Assembly (NCBI GenBank): GCA_016234805.1
Contig: JACRNU010000095.1
Span: forward strand, 1-55,801
DNA from: Elusimicrobiota bacterium
GTDB taxonomy: Bacteria; Elusimicrobiota; Elusimicrobia; UBA1565; UBA9628
DNA length: 55,801 nt
Reading direction: 5' to 3'
The stretch's first letter is position 1; each line of letters opens with the position of its first letter. The position numbers were made by a program, and so were the translations under genes. Shown in pieces: positions 47,805 through 55,690 of this stretch. Below the pieces are notes generated by a model. The model was given only the letters and a program-made list of their open reading frames with translations. It was not told the origin of the DNA and searched no databases.

Positions 47805-47838
47805 CATTATTTACATCGCTCGGGCGATGTGAATAATG
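47805..47838. promoter_or_regulatory. Long hairpin in the AT-rich gap before the CoA-transferase
   Basis: CATTATTTACATCGC (47805-47819) pairs with GCGATGTGAATAATG (47824-47838) over 15 positions with one G-T mismatch around the loop TCGG. A T7 run (about 47850-47857) lies to the right. It could be the terminator of the KAS III-like gene or an operator for the CoA-transferase. The 234-bp gap is unusually AT-rich for this genome. Confidence 0.5.
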
Positions 47839-47917
47839 GTTGTCCTGTAAGCGATATTTTTTTAAAAACGAAGGGCCAGCGTCCCTCCTTGGGGCTTGGC
47901 CCCGCTGCTCTCGCAAG

Positions 47918-48898
47918 CTAGTACTCCATCGCCAAACACGCCATGGAATAGCCGCCGCCCGAGGCGCAGAGCACCAAGGGCTCCCCGCGCCGGACCTTGC
48001 CCTGTTCGATGGCGTCGTGCAGGGCCATGGGGATGCAGGCGGATCCCGTGTAGCCCCACTTCTCCATGATGGTGTGGGTGCGCTCCATGGGAAGGCCGAA
48101 CTCTCCCATGACCTCCGAAATGGTGACTTTGCGGATCTGGGTGAAGATGTACATGCCCACATCAGCGGGCTTCAAGGCCGCCTTGGCCAGGGTGGAGGTG
48201 ATGAGGCTTGGCCACTTCTCTTTGTTGAGCGAGGCCGGGAACTTCTTGAGGAATCGCACATTGTGCCGGCCCGAGGCCAGGGCCTCCGCGCTGGCAGGCT
48301 CGGCCGAGCCTCCGGCGTAGATGCCCATGTAATCCCAGTAGGACCCGTCAGCGGTCAGGGTGGAGGCCAGCACGTGGCGCTTGCCTTCCACGGCCTGCAG
48401 GACCACGGCTCCGGCGCCGTCTCCGAACAGGGGATAGGCCGCGCTGTCGTTGGGGTCGAGGAACTTGGACATGGCATAGGTGCCGATGACGAGCGCGGTG
48501 CCGTACTGCGGGTCCGCGTGGGTGTACTTGGAGGCGATGTCCATGGCGGTCACGAACGCGGCGCAGGCGCAGTTGACGTCAAAGGCCGCTGAGTTCGTCA
48601 AGCCCAAGCCGTGCTGGACATAGGCTGCCGTGGCCGGGGAAAGGAAGGCAGGCGTGTCCGTGGACACGATGAGCAGTCCCACTTCCTCAGGCTTGATCCC
48701 AGCGGCTTCCAAAGCTCTGCGGCCGGCCTTGATCGCGTGGTCCCCGGAAGACTCGTTCGGAGCGGAGTGGTAGCGCGCTCCATGCCCGATGCGCTCGAAG
48801 ACCTTCTCGAGAGGGTCCCGGCCGAACTTCCGGAACATCTCCTCGTTGGACACCAGCTTTTCCGGCAGGTGCATCCCGGTGGACAGTATCTTGGGCAT
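47918..48898 (-). CDS. KAS III-like (FabH-family) condensing enzyme, noncanonical active site
   Basis: 326 residues, AAGGAGG before ATG 48898. The thiolase fold is clear, with LGLTNSAAFDVNCACAAFVTAM carrying the nucleophile Cys112 and FGDGAGAVVL. By eye, the FabH histidine of the PHQAN motif aligns to Thr (IFTQIRK) and the asparagine of GNTSAAS aligns to Tyr (GYTGSAC). So two of the three catalytic residues are absent. It may be an acyl transferase or a non-decarboxylating condensing enzyme, not classical FabH. Neighbours are an SDR and a CoA-transferase. Confidence 0.82.
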   Translation of the reverse strand: MPKILSTGMHLPEKLVSNEEMFRKFGRDPLEKVFERIGHGARYHSAPNESSGDHAIKAGRRALEAAGIKPEEVGLLIVSTDTPAFLSPATAAYVQHGLGLTNSAAFDVNCACAAFVTAMDIASKYTHADPQYGTALVIGTYAMSKFLDPNDSAAYPLFGDGAGAVVLQAVEGKRHVLASTLTADGSYWDYMGIYAGGSAEPASAEALASGRHNVRFLKKFPASLNKEKWPSLITSTLAKAALKPADVGMYIFTQIRKVTISEVMGEFGLPMERTHTIMEKWGYTGSACIPMALHDAIEQGKVRRGEPLVLCASGGGYSMACLAMEY

Positions 48899-48912
48899 GG
48901 ATTCCTCCTTAA

Positions 48913-49656
48913 TTACAGGACCAGTCCGCCGTCCACGCCCAGCACCTGGCCCGTGACGAAGGAGGCCGCGTCCGAGGCGAGGAACAGGTAGGCGTTGCCG
49001 ATGTCCTCAGGGCTCCCCAGGCGCTTCATGGGGGTCTTGTCCTTGATGGACTCGAGGATCTTCTCAGGCACCGTGGCGAGCATCTCGGTCATGGTGAACC
49101 CCGGGGCCACGGCATTGACCGTGATGCCCTTCCTGCCGAGCTCCTTGGCCCAGGTCTTGGTCATGCCGATCATGCCGGCCTTGGCCGCGGCGTAGTTGGT
49201 CTGTCCCACGTTGCCGTACACGGCCACGATGGAGCTGGTGTTGATGATGCTCCCCTTGCCCTGGCTGGTCATGGCAGGCAGGACCGCCTGGGTGCAGTTG
49301 AACACGCCTTTCAAGTTCACGTCGATGACCTGGTCGAAGTCCGTCTCAGTCATCTTGGCGAGCATGGCATCCCGGGTGATGCCCGCGTTGTTGATGAGCA
49401 CATCCACCCGGCCCCACTTGGTCGTGATCCCAGCCACGGCCTGGTTCACGGACTCCCGCTTGGAAACATCGACCACGAGCGTCATGAGGGGGAGAACCCC
49501 GGCCGGATCCAGATCCTTGGCCGCCTCAGCGAGCGTGGCCTCGTTGACGTCGCACACCGCTACTTTGGCGCCATTGGCCAAAAACATCCTTGCCGCGGTC
49601 TTCCCGATGCCCCGGCCCGATCCAGTGATCATCACGACCTTGTCTTTCACGTTCAT
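48913..49656 (-). CDS. SDR-family 3-oxoacyl reductase (FabG/PhaB-like)
   Basis: 247 residues from ATG 49656, chosen because AAGGGGG precedes it and MNVKDKVVMITG is the natural start; an ATG at 49686 overlaps the TetR stop. TGSGRGIGK (NAD(P)-binding), NNAG, catalytic Ser in NTSSIV and YAAAK give the complete SDR triad. GNVGQTNYAAAKAG is typical of FabG/PhaB. It probably reduces a 3-oxoacyl thioester made by the KAS III-like neighbour (inference). Confidence 0.9.
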   Translation of the reverse strand: MNVKDKVVMITGSGRGIGKTAARMFLANGAKVAVCDVNEATLAEAAKDLDPAGVLPLMTLVVDVSKRESVNQAVAGITTKWGRVDVLINNAGITRDAMLAKMTETDFDQVIDVNLKGVFNCTQAVLPAMTSQGKGSIINTSSIVAVYGNVGQTNYAAAKAGMIGMTKTWAKELGRKGITVNAVAPGFTMTEMLATVPEKILESIKDKTPMKRLGSPEDIGNAYLFLASDAASFVTGQVLGVDGGLVL

Positions 49657-49682
49657 GCGGCCCCCTTGTGACGGCTGCGCCG

Positions 49683-50288
49683 TCATTTCTTGTCCGGTTC
49701 GATCCCGCGCCGGTAGACCCGGGCGAAAAGCTTCACCACATCCGCGTCCTTCATGCCGTAGTGGTTCTGGACCTTGAAGAGCTTCTCCATGATGAAGTAG
49801 TTGAAGTAGCCCCAGACCACCATCATGAGCGCGCCCGCGGGGTCCACGCCTTCCCGCAATGGGCCGGTGCCGTTGGCCTTGAGCACGGCCGAGTAGCGCT
49901 CCCGCATGTTCTGGAAGAGCTTGCCGATGTGCTTTGCGTCGAACTCCACCACGTCCACATAGGTGAGGAGGATGTAGTCCGAGAACCTCTCCACGACCTC
50001 CTTGCTGGCTTCCCCGATGGCTTCGAGGTTCTCGGGGAAGCGCGTCATGGCCAGGGTGCGGGCCAGGGGCTGGTCGTGGTTGAAGTAGTCGGCCTCGTAC
50101 TCTTTAAGGAGGGAGACGAAGAGGTCCTCTTTGGTGCTGAAGTGGTTGTAGATGTTGCCCAGGGAGACCCCGGCCTTGTCCGCGATCTCGCGGGTGGAGG
50201 TGCCGTTGAACCCCTGCTTGAGGAACAGGGCGCAGGCGGCCTTGAGGATGCGGTCCCGGTTATCGGTCCTGCGCGCGGTCTTGGTCAT
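49683..50288 (-). CDS. TetR/AcrR-family regulator
   Basis: 201 residues from ATG 50288 (AGGAGA upstream); a frame to 50330 would include the operator. The N-terminal HTH ILKAACALFLKQGFNGTSTREIADKAGVSLGNIYNHFSTKEDLF is classical TetR. The C-terminal helical domain should bind a ligand, perhaps an acyl-CoA given the genes downstream. It is first in the minus-strand cluster and likely controls it and itself through the palindrome at 50297-50316. Confidence 0.9.
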   Translation of the reverse strand: MTKTARRTDNRDRILKAACALFLKQGFNGTSTREIADKAGVSLGNIYNHFSTKEDLFVSLLKEYEADYFNHDQPLARTLAMTRFPENLEAIGEASKEVVERFSDYILLTYVDVVEFDAKHIGKLFQNMRERYSAVLKANGTGPLREGVDPAGALMMVVWGYFNYFIMEKLFKVQNHYGMKDADVVKLFARVYRRGIEPDKK

Positions 50289-50296
50289 CGTCTCCT

Positions 50297-50316
50297 GAAT
50301 GAACGAGCGTTCGTTC
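50297..50316. promoter_or_regulatory. Probable TetR operator
   Basis: GAATGAACG-AG-CGTTCGTTC is a 9-bp inverted repeat with one mismatch, 8 nt upstream of the TetR start. Its symmetry and spacing suit a TetR dimer. A TATAC sequence overlaps its upstream edge on the minus strand. Confidence 0.7.
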
Positions 50317-50379
50317 GTATAGTGTAGCATGAGCCGGCCCCGGTGTCAAGCTGCGGGGAGCCGCGCGTTCCCGACCCCG

Positions 50380-50451
50380 GAGTTCAACGGCCTCAAGATC
50401 GGCATCGTGGTCGAACCCAAGATACTGGTGAAATCAGGGGTGATCCAGTGA
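50380..50451 (+). pseudogene. Duplicated 3' end of a FecR-domain gene
   Basis: 72 bp ending in a stop match the last 72 bp of the gene ending at 53417 (53346-53417) with five differences. The peptide reads EFNGLKIGIVVEPKILVKSGVIQ, against EFNGRKIDLVVEPK... in the full gene. No upstream part of the gene is present, so this is a remnant of a paralogue or of a recombination event. Confidence 0.85.
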
Positions 50452-50462
50452 GGCGGACTGGC

Positions 50463-50669
50463 TTAGAGGCTGCGGAAGACCGTTTCGGCGGCGAAGGTCT
50501 GAACCCTTTTGGAGGCGCGGGAAGCCTGGAGGCAGACTCCGGCGGGCAAAATGCGAATCTCGCTGCCGTTCCGTATCTTGGCCAGCATGCGAGGGTGCTT
50601 AATCAAGAACCGCATGAAATCGAAAGCTTCGGCAATGTCCCTGCGGATTTTTTCCCTGTTTTCTTTCAT
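50463..50669 (-). CDS. Small hypothetical protein (possible DUF5647-like)
   Basis: 68 residues from ATG 50669, overlapping the upstream stop as TGATG. IRRDIAEAFDFMRFLIKHPRMLAKIRNGSEIRILP is reminiscent of DUF5647-type proteins, which pair with a partner much like toxin-antitoxin genes. Mid-GC and close to VapBC. Assignment is tentative. Confidence 0.5.
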   Translation of the reverse strand: MKENREKIRRDIAEAFDFMRFLIKHPRMLAKIRNGSEIRILPAGVCLQASRASKRVQTFAAETVFRSL

Positions 50670-50995
50670 CAGTGGCTTCGGCGAGTCTTTAGAAAAGTTT
50701 CGATATACCAATCCGTGCGGTCGATCAAGTCCTGCTCCGCGAATTCCAGCGCCTCGGCCAGCGTCGCCAGCTTGAGCGGCTTCTTCTCCAACAGCTTCCC
50801 TTGGGCGTCCAGCATGTCCCGGTGCGCGAAATCATGCGCGTTGTCGTATCGGACGACCGGTTTCCATGACCCGTCCATGAGCAATTCCAACTGCGCCACG
50901 AATTCGGTGATCCGACCTTTCCGGGTCCGTATGCACAGGCGTAACCGCTTGTCGCCGGACTCGCCGATGGGTTTAAAGAAGGACTTGTCACCCAC
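50669..50995 (-). CDS. Hypothetical protein partner of the small gene downstream
   Basis: 108 residues from GTG 50995, which lies 5 nt after TGT-TATACT (51006-51001 on the minus strand), another leaderless arrangement; a TTG at 51001 falls inside the -10. A beta-rich start (RLRLCIRTRKGRITEFVAQLEL) precedes WKPVVRYDNAHDFAHRD and a helical end. Such proteins with a DUF5647-like partner occur in accessory islands. Possible two-gene toxin-antitoxin or defence pair; unproven. Confidence 0.5.
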   Translation of the reverse strand: MGDKSFFKPIGESGDKRLRLCIRTRKGRITEFVAQLELLMDGSWKPVVRYDNAHDFAHRDMLDAQGKLLEKKPLKLATLAEALEFAEQDLIDRTDWYIETFLKTRRSH

Positions 50996-51059
50996 AATCA
51001 AGTATAACAGAGATTCCCCTTCGATTCAACACGCACGCACGGCTGATGCCGGCATCCCG

Positions 51060-51443
51060 CTATCGTGGCGAGGTCGCGTGGAGGTAGACGACCTGGGGAA
51101 GGCCTTTGAAATCCGCGTCGCTGGTGACGATGGTCGCTTGGCATGCCTGCGCCGTGGCGTAGACGATGGCATCCGCCATCGGCAGGCCCAGGGACAGGCT
51201 GATGTCGGCTGCTTGGAGGGCGAGGGCATCGTCCAGCGGCACGATCCTCGTCTTGCCCATCTCCGCGACGACGGCGTCGGCCGCCGCCTCCGACGCGTCG
51301 CGCTTGAGCCGTTTGTACACCTCATAGACGACGATGCTCGGGGTGATCACTTGGGATGGATCCCGGAGATGCGCCTCATACCGGTCCGCCAGGGGGCCGC
51401 CGACGGCGAACTCGATCCAGCCGGACGAGTCGATGACCTTCAT
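51060..51443 (-). CDS. VapC-type PIN-domain toxin
   Basis: 127 residues. The PIN nuclease acidic residues are visible: Asp5 in MKVIDSSGW, Glu in VVYEVYKRL, Asp in LPMADAIVYATA and Asp in VTSDADF. VapC toxins cleave tRNA or rRNA. The ATG overlaps the stop of the antitoxin gene. Intact. Confidence 0.85.
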   Translation of the reverse strand: MKVIDSSGWIEFAVGGPLADRYEAHLRDPSQVITPSIVVYEVYKRLKRDASEAAADAVVAEMGKTRIVPLDDALALQAADISLSLGLPMADAIVYATAQACQATIVTSDADFKGLPQVVYLHATSPR

Positions 51444-51652
51444 GCCGGCCGGTCCCGCTTCTCCCGGAGAGCGCCGGGCTTGATGCCCCGGGCGATGCCT
51501 TTGAGCTCGGAGAGGGCGCGCTCCGGCACCAGGGTGATGACGCCGCCCTTGACCAGGAACATCATCCTCTGCCCGCTGCGCAAATTAAGACGTTGCCGTA
51601 TCTCGCGCGGGATGACCAATTGATATTTCGTGGAAAGCACCGCCCGCGTCAT
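51440..51652 (-). CDS. VapB-type AbrB/SpoVT antitoxin
   Basis: 70 residues from ATG 51652 (GGAGG upstream; a longer 89-residue frame lacks a site). STKYQLVIPREIRQRLNLRSGQRMMFLVKGG is the AbrB swapped-hairpin fold. Overlaps vapC by ATGA, antitoxin first. A TGT-TATACT extended -10 lies about 60 nt upstream (near 51720), like that of the neighbouring gene. Confidence 0.85.
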   Translation of the reverse strand: MTRAVLSTKYQLVIPREIRQRLNLRSGQRMMFLVKGGVITLVPERALSELKGIARGIKPGALREKRDRPA

Positions 51653-51807
51653 GTCTCCCTCCTGGCCATCGTTGGCAGCCATGTAATACTGCCAAGCAAT
51701 CGATGACAATATAGTATAACAGACATGCGCGTCGTTCGCCAGGGCCCGCGCACCGACTCGCGCGGCCGGGACCCAGGCCTCTGCGATAGGTAGTTATACG
51801 GATTGCG

Positions 51808-51837
51808 CCCCCCCCCCCCCCCCCCCCCCCCCCCCCC
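51808..51837 (+). repeat. Run of 30 cytosines
   Basis: An uninterrupted C homopolymer. The frame of the following FecR-domain gene passes through it as poly-proline, but no ATG, GTG or TTG lies in frame upstream. A TTG at 51803 would come into frame if the run lost 2 or gained 1 base. Either a phase-variation tract or a sequencing/assembly artefact. Confidence 0.9.
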
Positions 51838-53417
51838 TGCGCACGGCCGCGCCCATCCTCCTCACGCTTGCCGGCTCCTTCATTTGGGCGACGCCTTCGT
51901 TCGGCCAGGCCAGCATCAGCGCCAGCAGCGGGACGGTCGAGACCTCGCCCAGCGGGGTCGCTTGGAGTCGCGTGAAGAGCATCCCCGCCCGCGTTGAGGC
52001 GTCCCAGCGCGTGCGCACCGGCTCGGTATCCTGGGCCACGCTGTCCTTCGCGGACAGGACCCGCATCGAGATGGGGGAGAACTCCTACGTGACCCTCGCT
52101 TCCGCCGACGAGACCGGGACCGAGTTGACTCTCGGCCTTGGGGCCATCCATGCCTGGGTCGAGAAGCTTGTCACGCGGAAGCGGTTCATCGTGCATACGC
52201 CTGCCGTGGACATGGCGGTGCGCGGCACGGAGTTCACGGTCGAGGTCAAAGACACGAAGGAAGTGCAGGTGGACGTGCTCTCCGGGGTCCTGGGCGTCAA
52301 GACCCTCCTGGGCGAGGAGCTTGAGATCGGAGACGACAGGCCCCTGCGCAGCCTGCGCGTCTTCCCGGACCGCCCACTGGACCTGCCCAGGCCCGAGCCG
52401 GGCAAGGGGCCGGAGAAGAAGGAAGATAAGAAGCAGGGCGCGGCTGAGCCTGCCATGCCCGGCAGCGATGTCCTGGCCGAGTTTAAGAAAGACGTTGAGC
52501 GAGAGGTCGGGCTCGGGCTCTCCAAGGACGCGGTCCAGGCCGTGGCGGCCGAGGAGGCCCGCCGTGCCGAGTACCAGGAAGGCAAGACCATGATCGACGT
52601 GTTCGGCGCGCGCGTGCGCATCGAGGAATACATCGTGCGCCCGGCTGCCGACCAGTTCAAGTTCGTGGTCTTAAACGAGCGATCCGACCGCTACGACTAC
52701 TTCTACTACCAGGCCCAGTTCAACCAAGCCTTGCCCGAGAGCCTCTCCCCCGCCCTGCGCTACTTGAACGGCAAGACCGGGACCGCGCCCGACTACTTCA
52801 TCACCGCGTTCGAGACTGGACGCTCCAACACTCAGGACACCGTCCAGGAAATCGGCACCGGAGGGCACCTGGTCAACGCCGCGTTGGCCGCGGATCAGAC
52901 CGTCTATGATCCGGATGCCAACTCGTTCAGGACCGTGTCAGCCGGCACCGGCCTCTGGCAGACCCTCTTCAACGATTACACCTACAAGATCAACGGCGCC
53001 GAGAAGTTCGGCTGGCAGCCCAATATCGCGGGCACGGACATCACTGCCTACGACTATGTCGCCACCGGCTTCAACACCAGGATACTCGGCGCACCCTGCG
53101 TCAACCAGGCCTGCGAGGACGCGGCCCGGCCCAACTCCATCACACAGCCCGACGGCGCTTCCTACCTCCACGACCGCGTGACCATCAACTACGCCGGCGA
53201 CGGCACCACCGAGACCTACGACTTCTACGTGGTCGGCGACGACGGAAAAATCGCCACCACCGCGGACTTCAACGGCGTGACCACCGGCGACGCCTACAAG
53301 AACACCCTGCTCAAGTTCAACTACCAGCAGACCATCACGGCCACGGAGTTCAACGGCCGCAAGATCGACCTCGTGGTCGAGCCCAAGATACTGGTGAAAT
53401 CAGGGGTCATCCAGTGA
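51837..53417 (+). CDS. Exported FecR-domain protein, 5' end uncertain
   Basis: The reading frame is open from 51720. From the C-run onward it reads LRTAAPILLTLAGSFIWATPSFGQA, an evident signal peptide, then the FecR domain (SGVAWSRV..., SWATLSFADRTRIEMGENSYVTL, HTPAVDMAVRGTEFTVEV). The start at GTG 51972 would remove the signal, so the real start lies at or before the C-run. The middle is Pro/Lys-rich, and the C-terminal half (about residues 280-525) is a beta-rich domain that I do not recognise. GTGA overlap with the next gene. FecR domains act as periplasmic scaffolds or sensors; here it probably works with the following surface protein. Confidence 0.75.
   Translation: MRTAAPILLTLAGSFIWATPSFGQASISASSGTVETSPSGVAWSRVKSIPARVEASQRVRTGSVSWATLSFADRTRIEMGENSYVTLASADETGTELTLGLGAIHAWVEKLVTRKRFIVHTPAVDMAVRGTEFTVEVKDTKEVQVDVLSGVLGVKTLLGEELEIGDDRPLRSLRVFPDRPLDLPRPEPGKGPEKKEDKKQGAAEPAMPGSDVLAEFKKDVEREVGLGLSKDAVQAVAAEEARRAEYQEGKTMIDVFGARVRIEEYIVRPAADQFKFVVLNERSDRYDYFYYQAQFNQALPESLSPALRYLNGKTGTAPDYFITAFETGRSNTQDTVQEIGTGGHLVNAALAADQTVYDPDANSFRTVSAGTGLWQTLFNDYTYKINGAEKFGWQPNIAGTDITAYDYVATGFNTRILGAPCVNQACEDAARPNSITQPDGASYLHDRVTINYAGDGTTETYDFYVVGDDGKIATTADFNGVTTGDAYKNTLLKFNYQQTITATEFNGRKIDLVVEPKILVKSGVIQ
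53346..53417 (+). repeat. Direct-repeat partner of 50380-50451
   Basis: The last 72 bp of the FecR-domain gene, repeated at 50380-50451 with five mismatches and in the same orientation. The two copies bracket about 2.9 kb containing the DUF pair, VapBC and the C-run. Confidence 0.85.
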
Positions 53418-55690
53418 GCGCCTTGACGCATGCTCCGAGGTCTTCAAGACGCCTTGCGGTTCGGATGTGGCCGGCCGCATGGTTCCCCCTGGCGGTTCTT
53501 CTCATCGGGGGTCCGCTTGAGGCCGCCACGATCATCTGGGTCGGCGGCTCCGGGGACAACAACTGGTACTCGGCCGGGAATTGGAGCCCGGCGCAGGTCC
53601 CGGCCGGGGCCGACAACGTCACCATCGACGCCAATGTCACCGTCGCGGTCAACGCGAGCTCGCCCGCCATCATCTTCAACACCCTGACCCTGGGAGACGC
53701 CGCGGGAACGAACGCCCCGACCTTGAGGGTCTCCACGACGATCATCACCTCGGGCTCCCTTCAGGTCCACGCCAACGCCGTCCTCCAGCAGGACGCCACC
53801 AATCAGCTTGTGCTGGGCTCCGCGGTGGTCGCCTCCGGCGGGAAGATCACGCAGACCGCGAACACGACGACGCTGAGTTCCGAGATCAACCTGAAGGTGA
53901 CCGGCAGCCTGAACGTGCAGGCCGGCGGCTTAATCGACGCCGACGGGCTGGGGTATGCGGGAGGAGCGGGAGCGGCTGCCGGCAGCGGTGCCGGTGGCGG
54001 CTCGGGTTCAGGCTCGGGAGGAGGAGGAGGAGGAGGCCACGGAGGCAGCGGCGGAGCCGGCCAGTCCGGAGGGACGGGGGGAAGCACTTATGAGACCGCT
54101 TCGGCTCCCGTCGATCTGGGCTCAGGCGGCGGCGGAGGCAACGGAGCCGGCGGCGGCGCGGGCGGAGGCCTCATCGCCTTGGATGTGGACGGGATACTCA
54201 CGATCGACGGCACCATCCGGGCCGACGGGAGCGCTGGCGGCAGCGCCGGGGGCTTCGGGGGCGGCGGAGGAAGCGGAGGGACGATCAACATCCTGGCCTC
54301 GACCTTGGGGGGCGCCGGGCTCATCAGCGCCGGCGGCGGCGCGGGCGGCGCTGGGGCGACGGCCAACGGGGGCGGCGGCGGAGGCGGCAGGATCACGACC
54401 AACAACGGCGCCTTCGGAGGCTCCGCCACCACCACGGGCGGGAGCGCGGGCGGCGCCGGAGCCTCCGCAGGCAATGCCGGGACCTTCTCGCAGGGGAACG
54501 GCCCCCTGCCCACGACCCCGGCGTTCACCGGCGTCTACGGATCCAGCCTCACGGTCCACTGGAATCCCAACGGCCAGCTCGAGTTCTACGCCCAGGTCTC
54601 GCCCAAGGCCGATTTCAGCAGCGGGCTGACTTCCTCTCAAACTCTCAATACCTACGCGACGTTCGAGAACCTCCTGCCGAACACCACTTATTACGCCCGC
54701 GCCGCCACGGTCATCAGCGGGTCCATCGCGACGGCGTACACCGCTTTAGGTTCGACACGGACATTGGTCATGCCCGGCGAGACGTGGGTGGGTCCAAGCG
54801 GGGGTTATTGGCAGGACTCGTTCAACTGGAGCAATGGTGCGGTGCCGGTGTCGACAGACCCTGTGACTATCGACCAGAGCGTGACGGTGCTGACATATTC
54901 CACCGCTCCGATCAGCTTCGGCAGCTTGGTGTTGGGCGATGCGGGCGGTCTCTTCGCGCCAACCCTGTCGCTCTCGACGGGAACAGCCATCTCCACCGGA
55001 ACCCTCGACATCTACGCCGGCTCGATTCTGATGCAGAACACGACGGCGCAGGTGGTGCTGGCGACCGTTACCGTGCATGCCGGCGGGCTGATCAAGCATA
55101 GCGCCAATGTGTCTGCGCGGCGATACGTCGTGAATCTGAAAACGACCGGTGATTTCACGATGGAAGCGGGTTCGAGCATCACGGTGGATGGACTCGGCTA
55201 TTCCGGGGACTCTGGGAATGGGCCGGGAAGAGGTCTCAGTTCCTGTAACGGCGGGACGGGGGCGGGTCACGGGGGAATGGGCGGACCCGTTAATTGGTGT
55301 CAGCCGGATGGGGTGACGTATGATTCCCTGACCGACCCCTCCGATATGGGCAGCGCAGGCTATGGCTCCCCGGGAGGCTATGGCGGTCACCCCGGAGGCG
55401 GGGCTGTGATTCTGGAAGTGGGCGGCACGTTGCGGTTGAACGGCAACACCATCAGTGCTAATGCCGGCGACAACGCTTCGGGATATAACGGCGGCGGCGG
55501 TGCGGGGGGCACTATCAACATCGCCGCCGGGAATATGAGCGGTGTGGGGACGCTCAATGCCAATGGCAACCGTCCATTCCAATCGGGCGGCGGCGGCCGC
55601 ATAGCGCTTAAGGTGTCCGGAACCAATAGCGCCGCCCTGACGATGACGGCGTATGGTGGCGGCACTAGCAGGCTGCTGAAAAACCGTTGA
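53414..55690 (+). CDS. Large glycine-rich surface protein with two homologous modules
   Basis: 758 residues from GTG 53414, overlapping the FecR gene by GTGA. A signal peptide (WPAAWFPLAVLLIGGPLEAA) precedes two beta-helix-like modules. Each starts WVG.SG...W....NWS....P and ends in a Gly-rich coil of GG repeats (first about residues 40-360, second about 455-745). Between them lies a fibronectin III-like piece (PAFTGVYGSSLTVHWNPNGQ...NTTYYARAATV). The tail GGGTSRLLKNR ends abruptly, so the gene is probably truncated. Secreted or surface-displayed; adhesin-like by layout only. Confidence 0.75.
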   Translation: MSALTHAPRSSRRLAVRMWPAAWFPLAVLLIGGPLEAATIIWVGGSGDNNWYSAGNWSPAQVPAGADNVTIDANVTVAVNASSPAIIFNTLTLGDAAGTNAPTLRVSTTIITSGSLQVHANAVLQQDATNQLVLGSAVVASGGKITQTANTTTLSSEINLKVTGSLNVQAGGLIDADGLGYAGGAGAAAGSGAGGGSGSGSGGGGGGGHGGSGGAGQSGGTGGSTYETASAPVDLGSGGGGGNGAGGGAGGGLIALDVDGILTIDGTIRADGSAGGSAGGFGGGGGSGGTINILASTLGGAGLISAGGGAGGAGATANGGGGGGGRITTNNGAFGGSATTTGGSAGGAGASAGNAGTFSQGNGPLPTTPAFTGVYGSSLTVHWNPNGQLEFYAQVSPKADFSSGLTSSQTLNTYATFENLLPNTTYYARAATVISGSIATAYTALGSTRTLVMPGETWVGPSGGYWQDSFNWSNGAVPVSTDPVTIDQSVTVLTYSTAPISFGSLVLGDAGGLFAPTLSLSTGTAISTGTLDIYAGSILMQNTTAQVVLATVTVHAGGLIKHSANVSARRYVVNLKTTGDFTMEAGSSITVDGLGYSGDSGNGPGRGLSSCNGGTGAGHGGMGGPVNWCQPDGVTYDSLTDPSDMGSAGYGSPGGYGGHPGGGAVILEVGGTLRLNGNTISANAGDNASGYNGGGGAGGTINIAAGNMSGVGTLNANGNRPFQSGGGGRIALKVSGTNSAALTMTAYGGGTSRLLKNR

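Noticed and set aside
54000-54060. GGAGGAGGAGG run as a possible microsatellite or CRISPR-like repeat
   Set aside because: It is simply glycine codons in the surface-protein gene. No evenly spaced spacers or conserved repeats exist, and I see no CRISPR array anywhere in the window.
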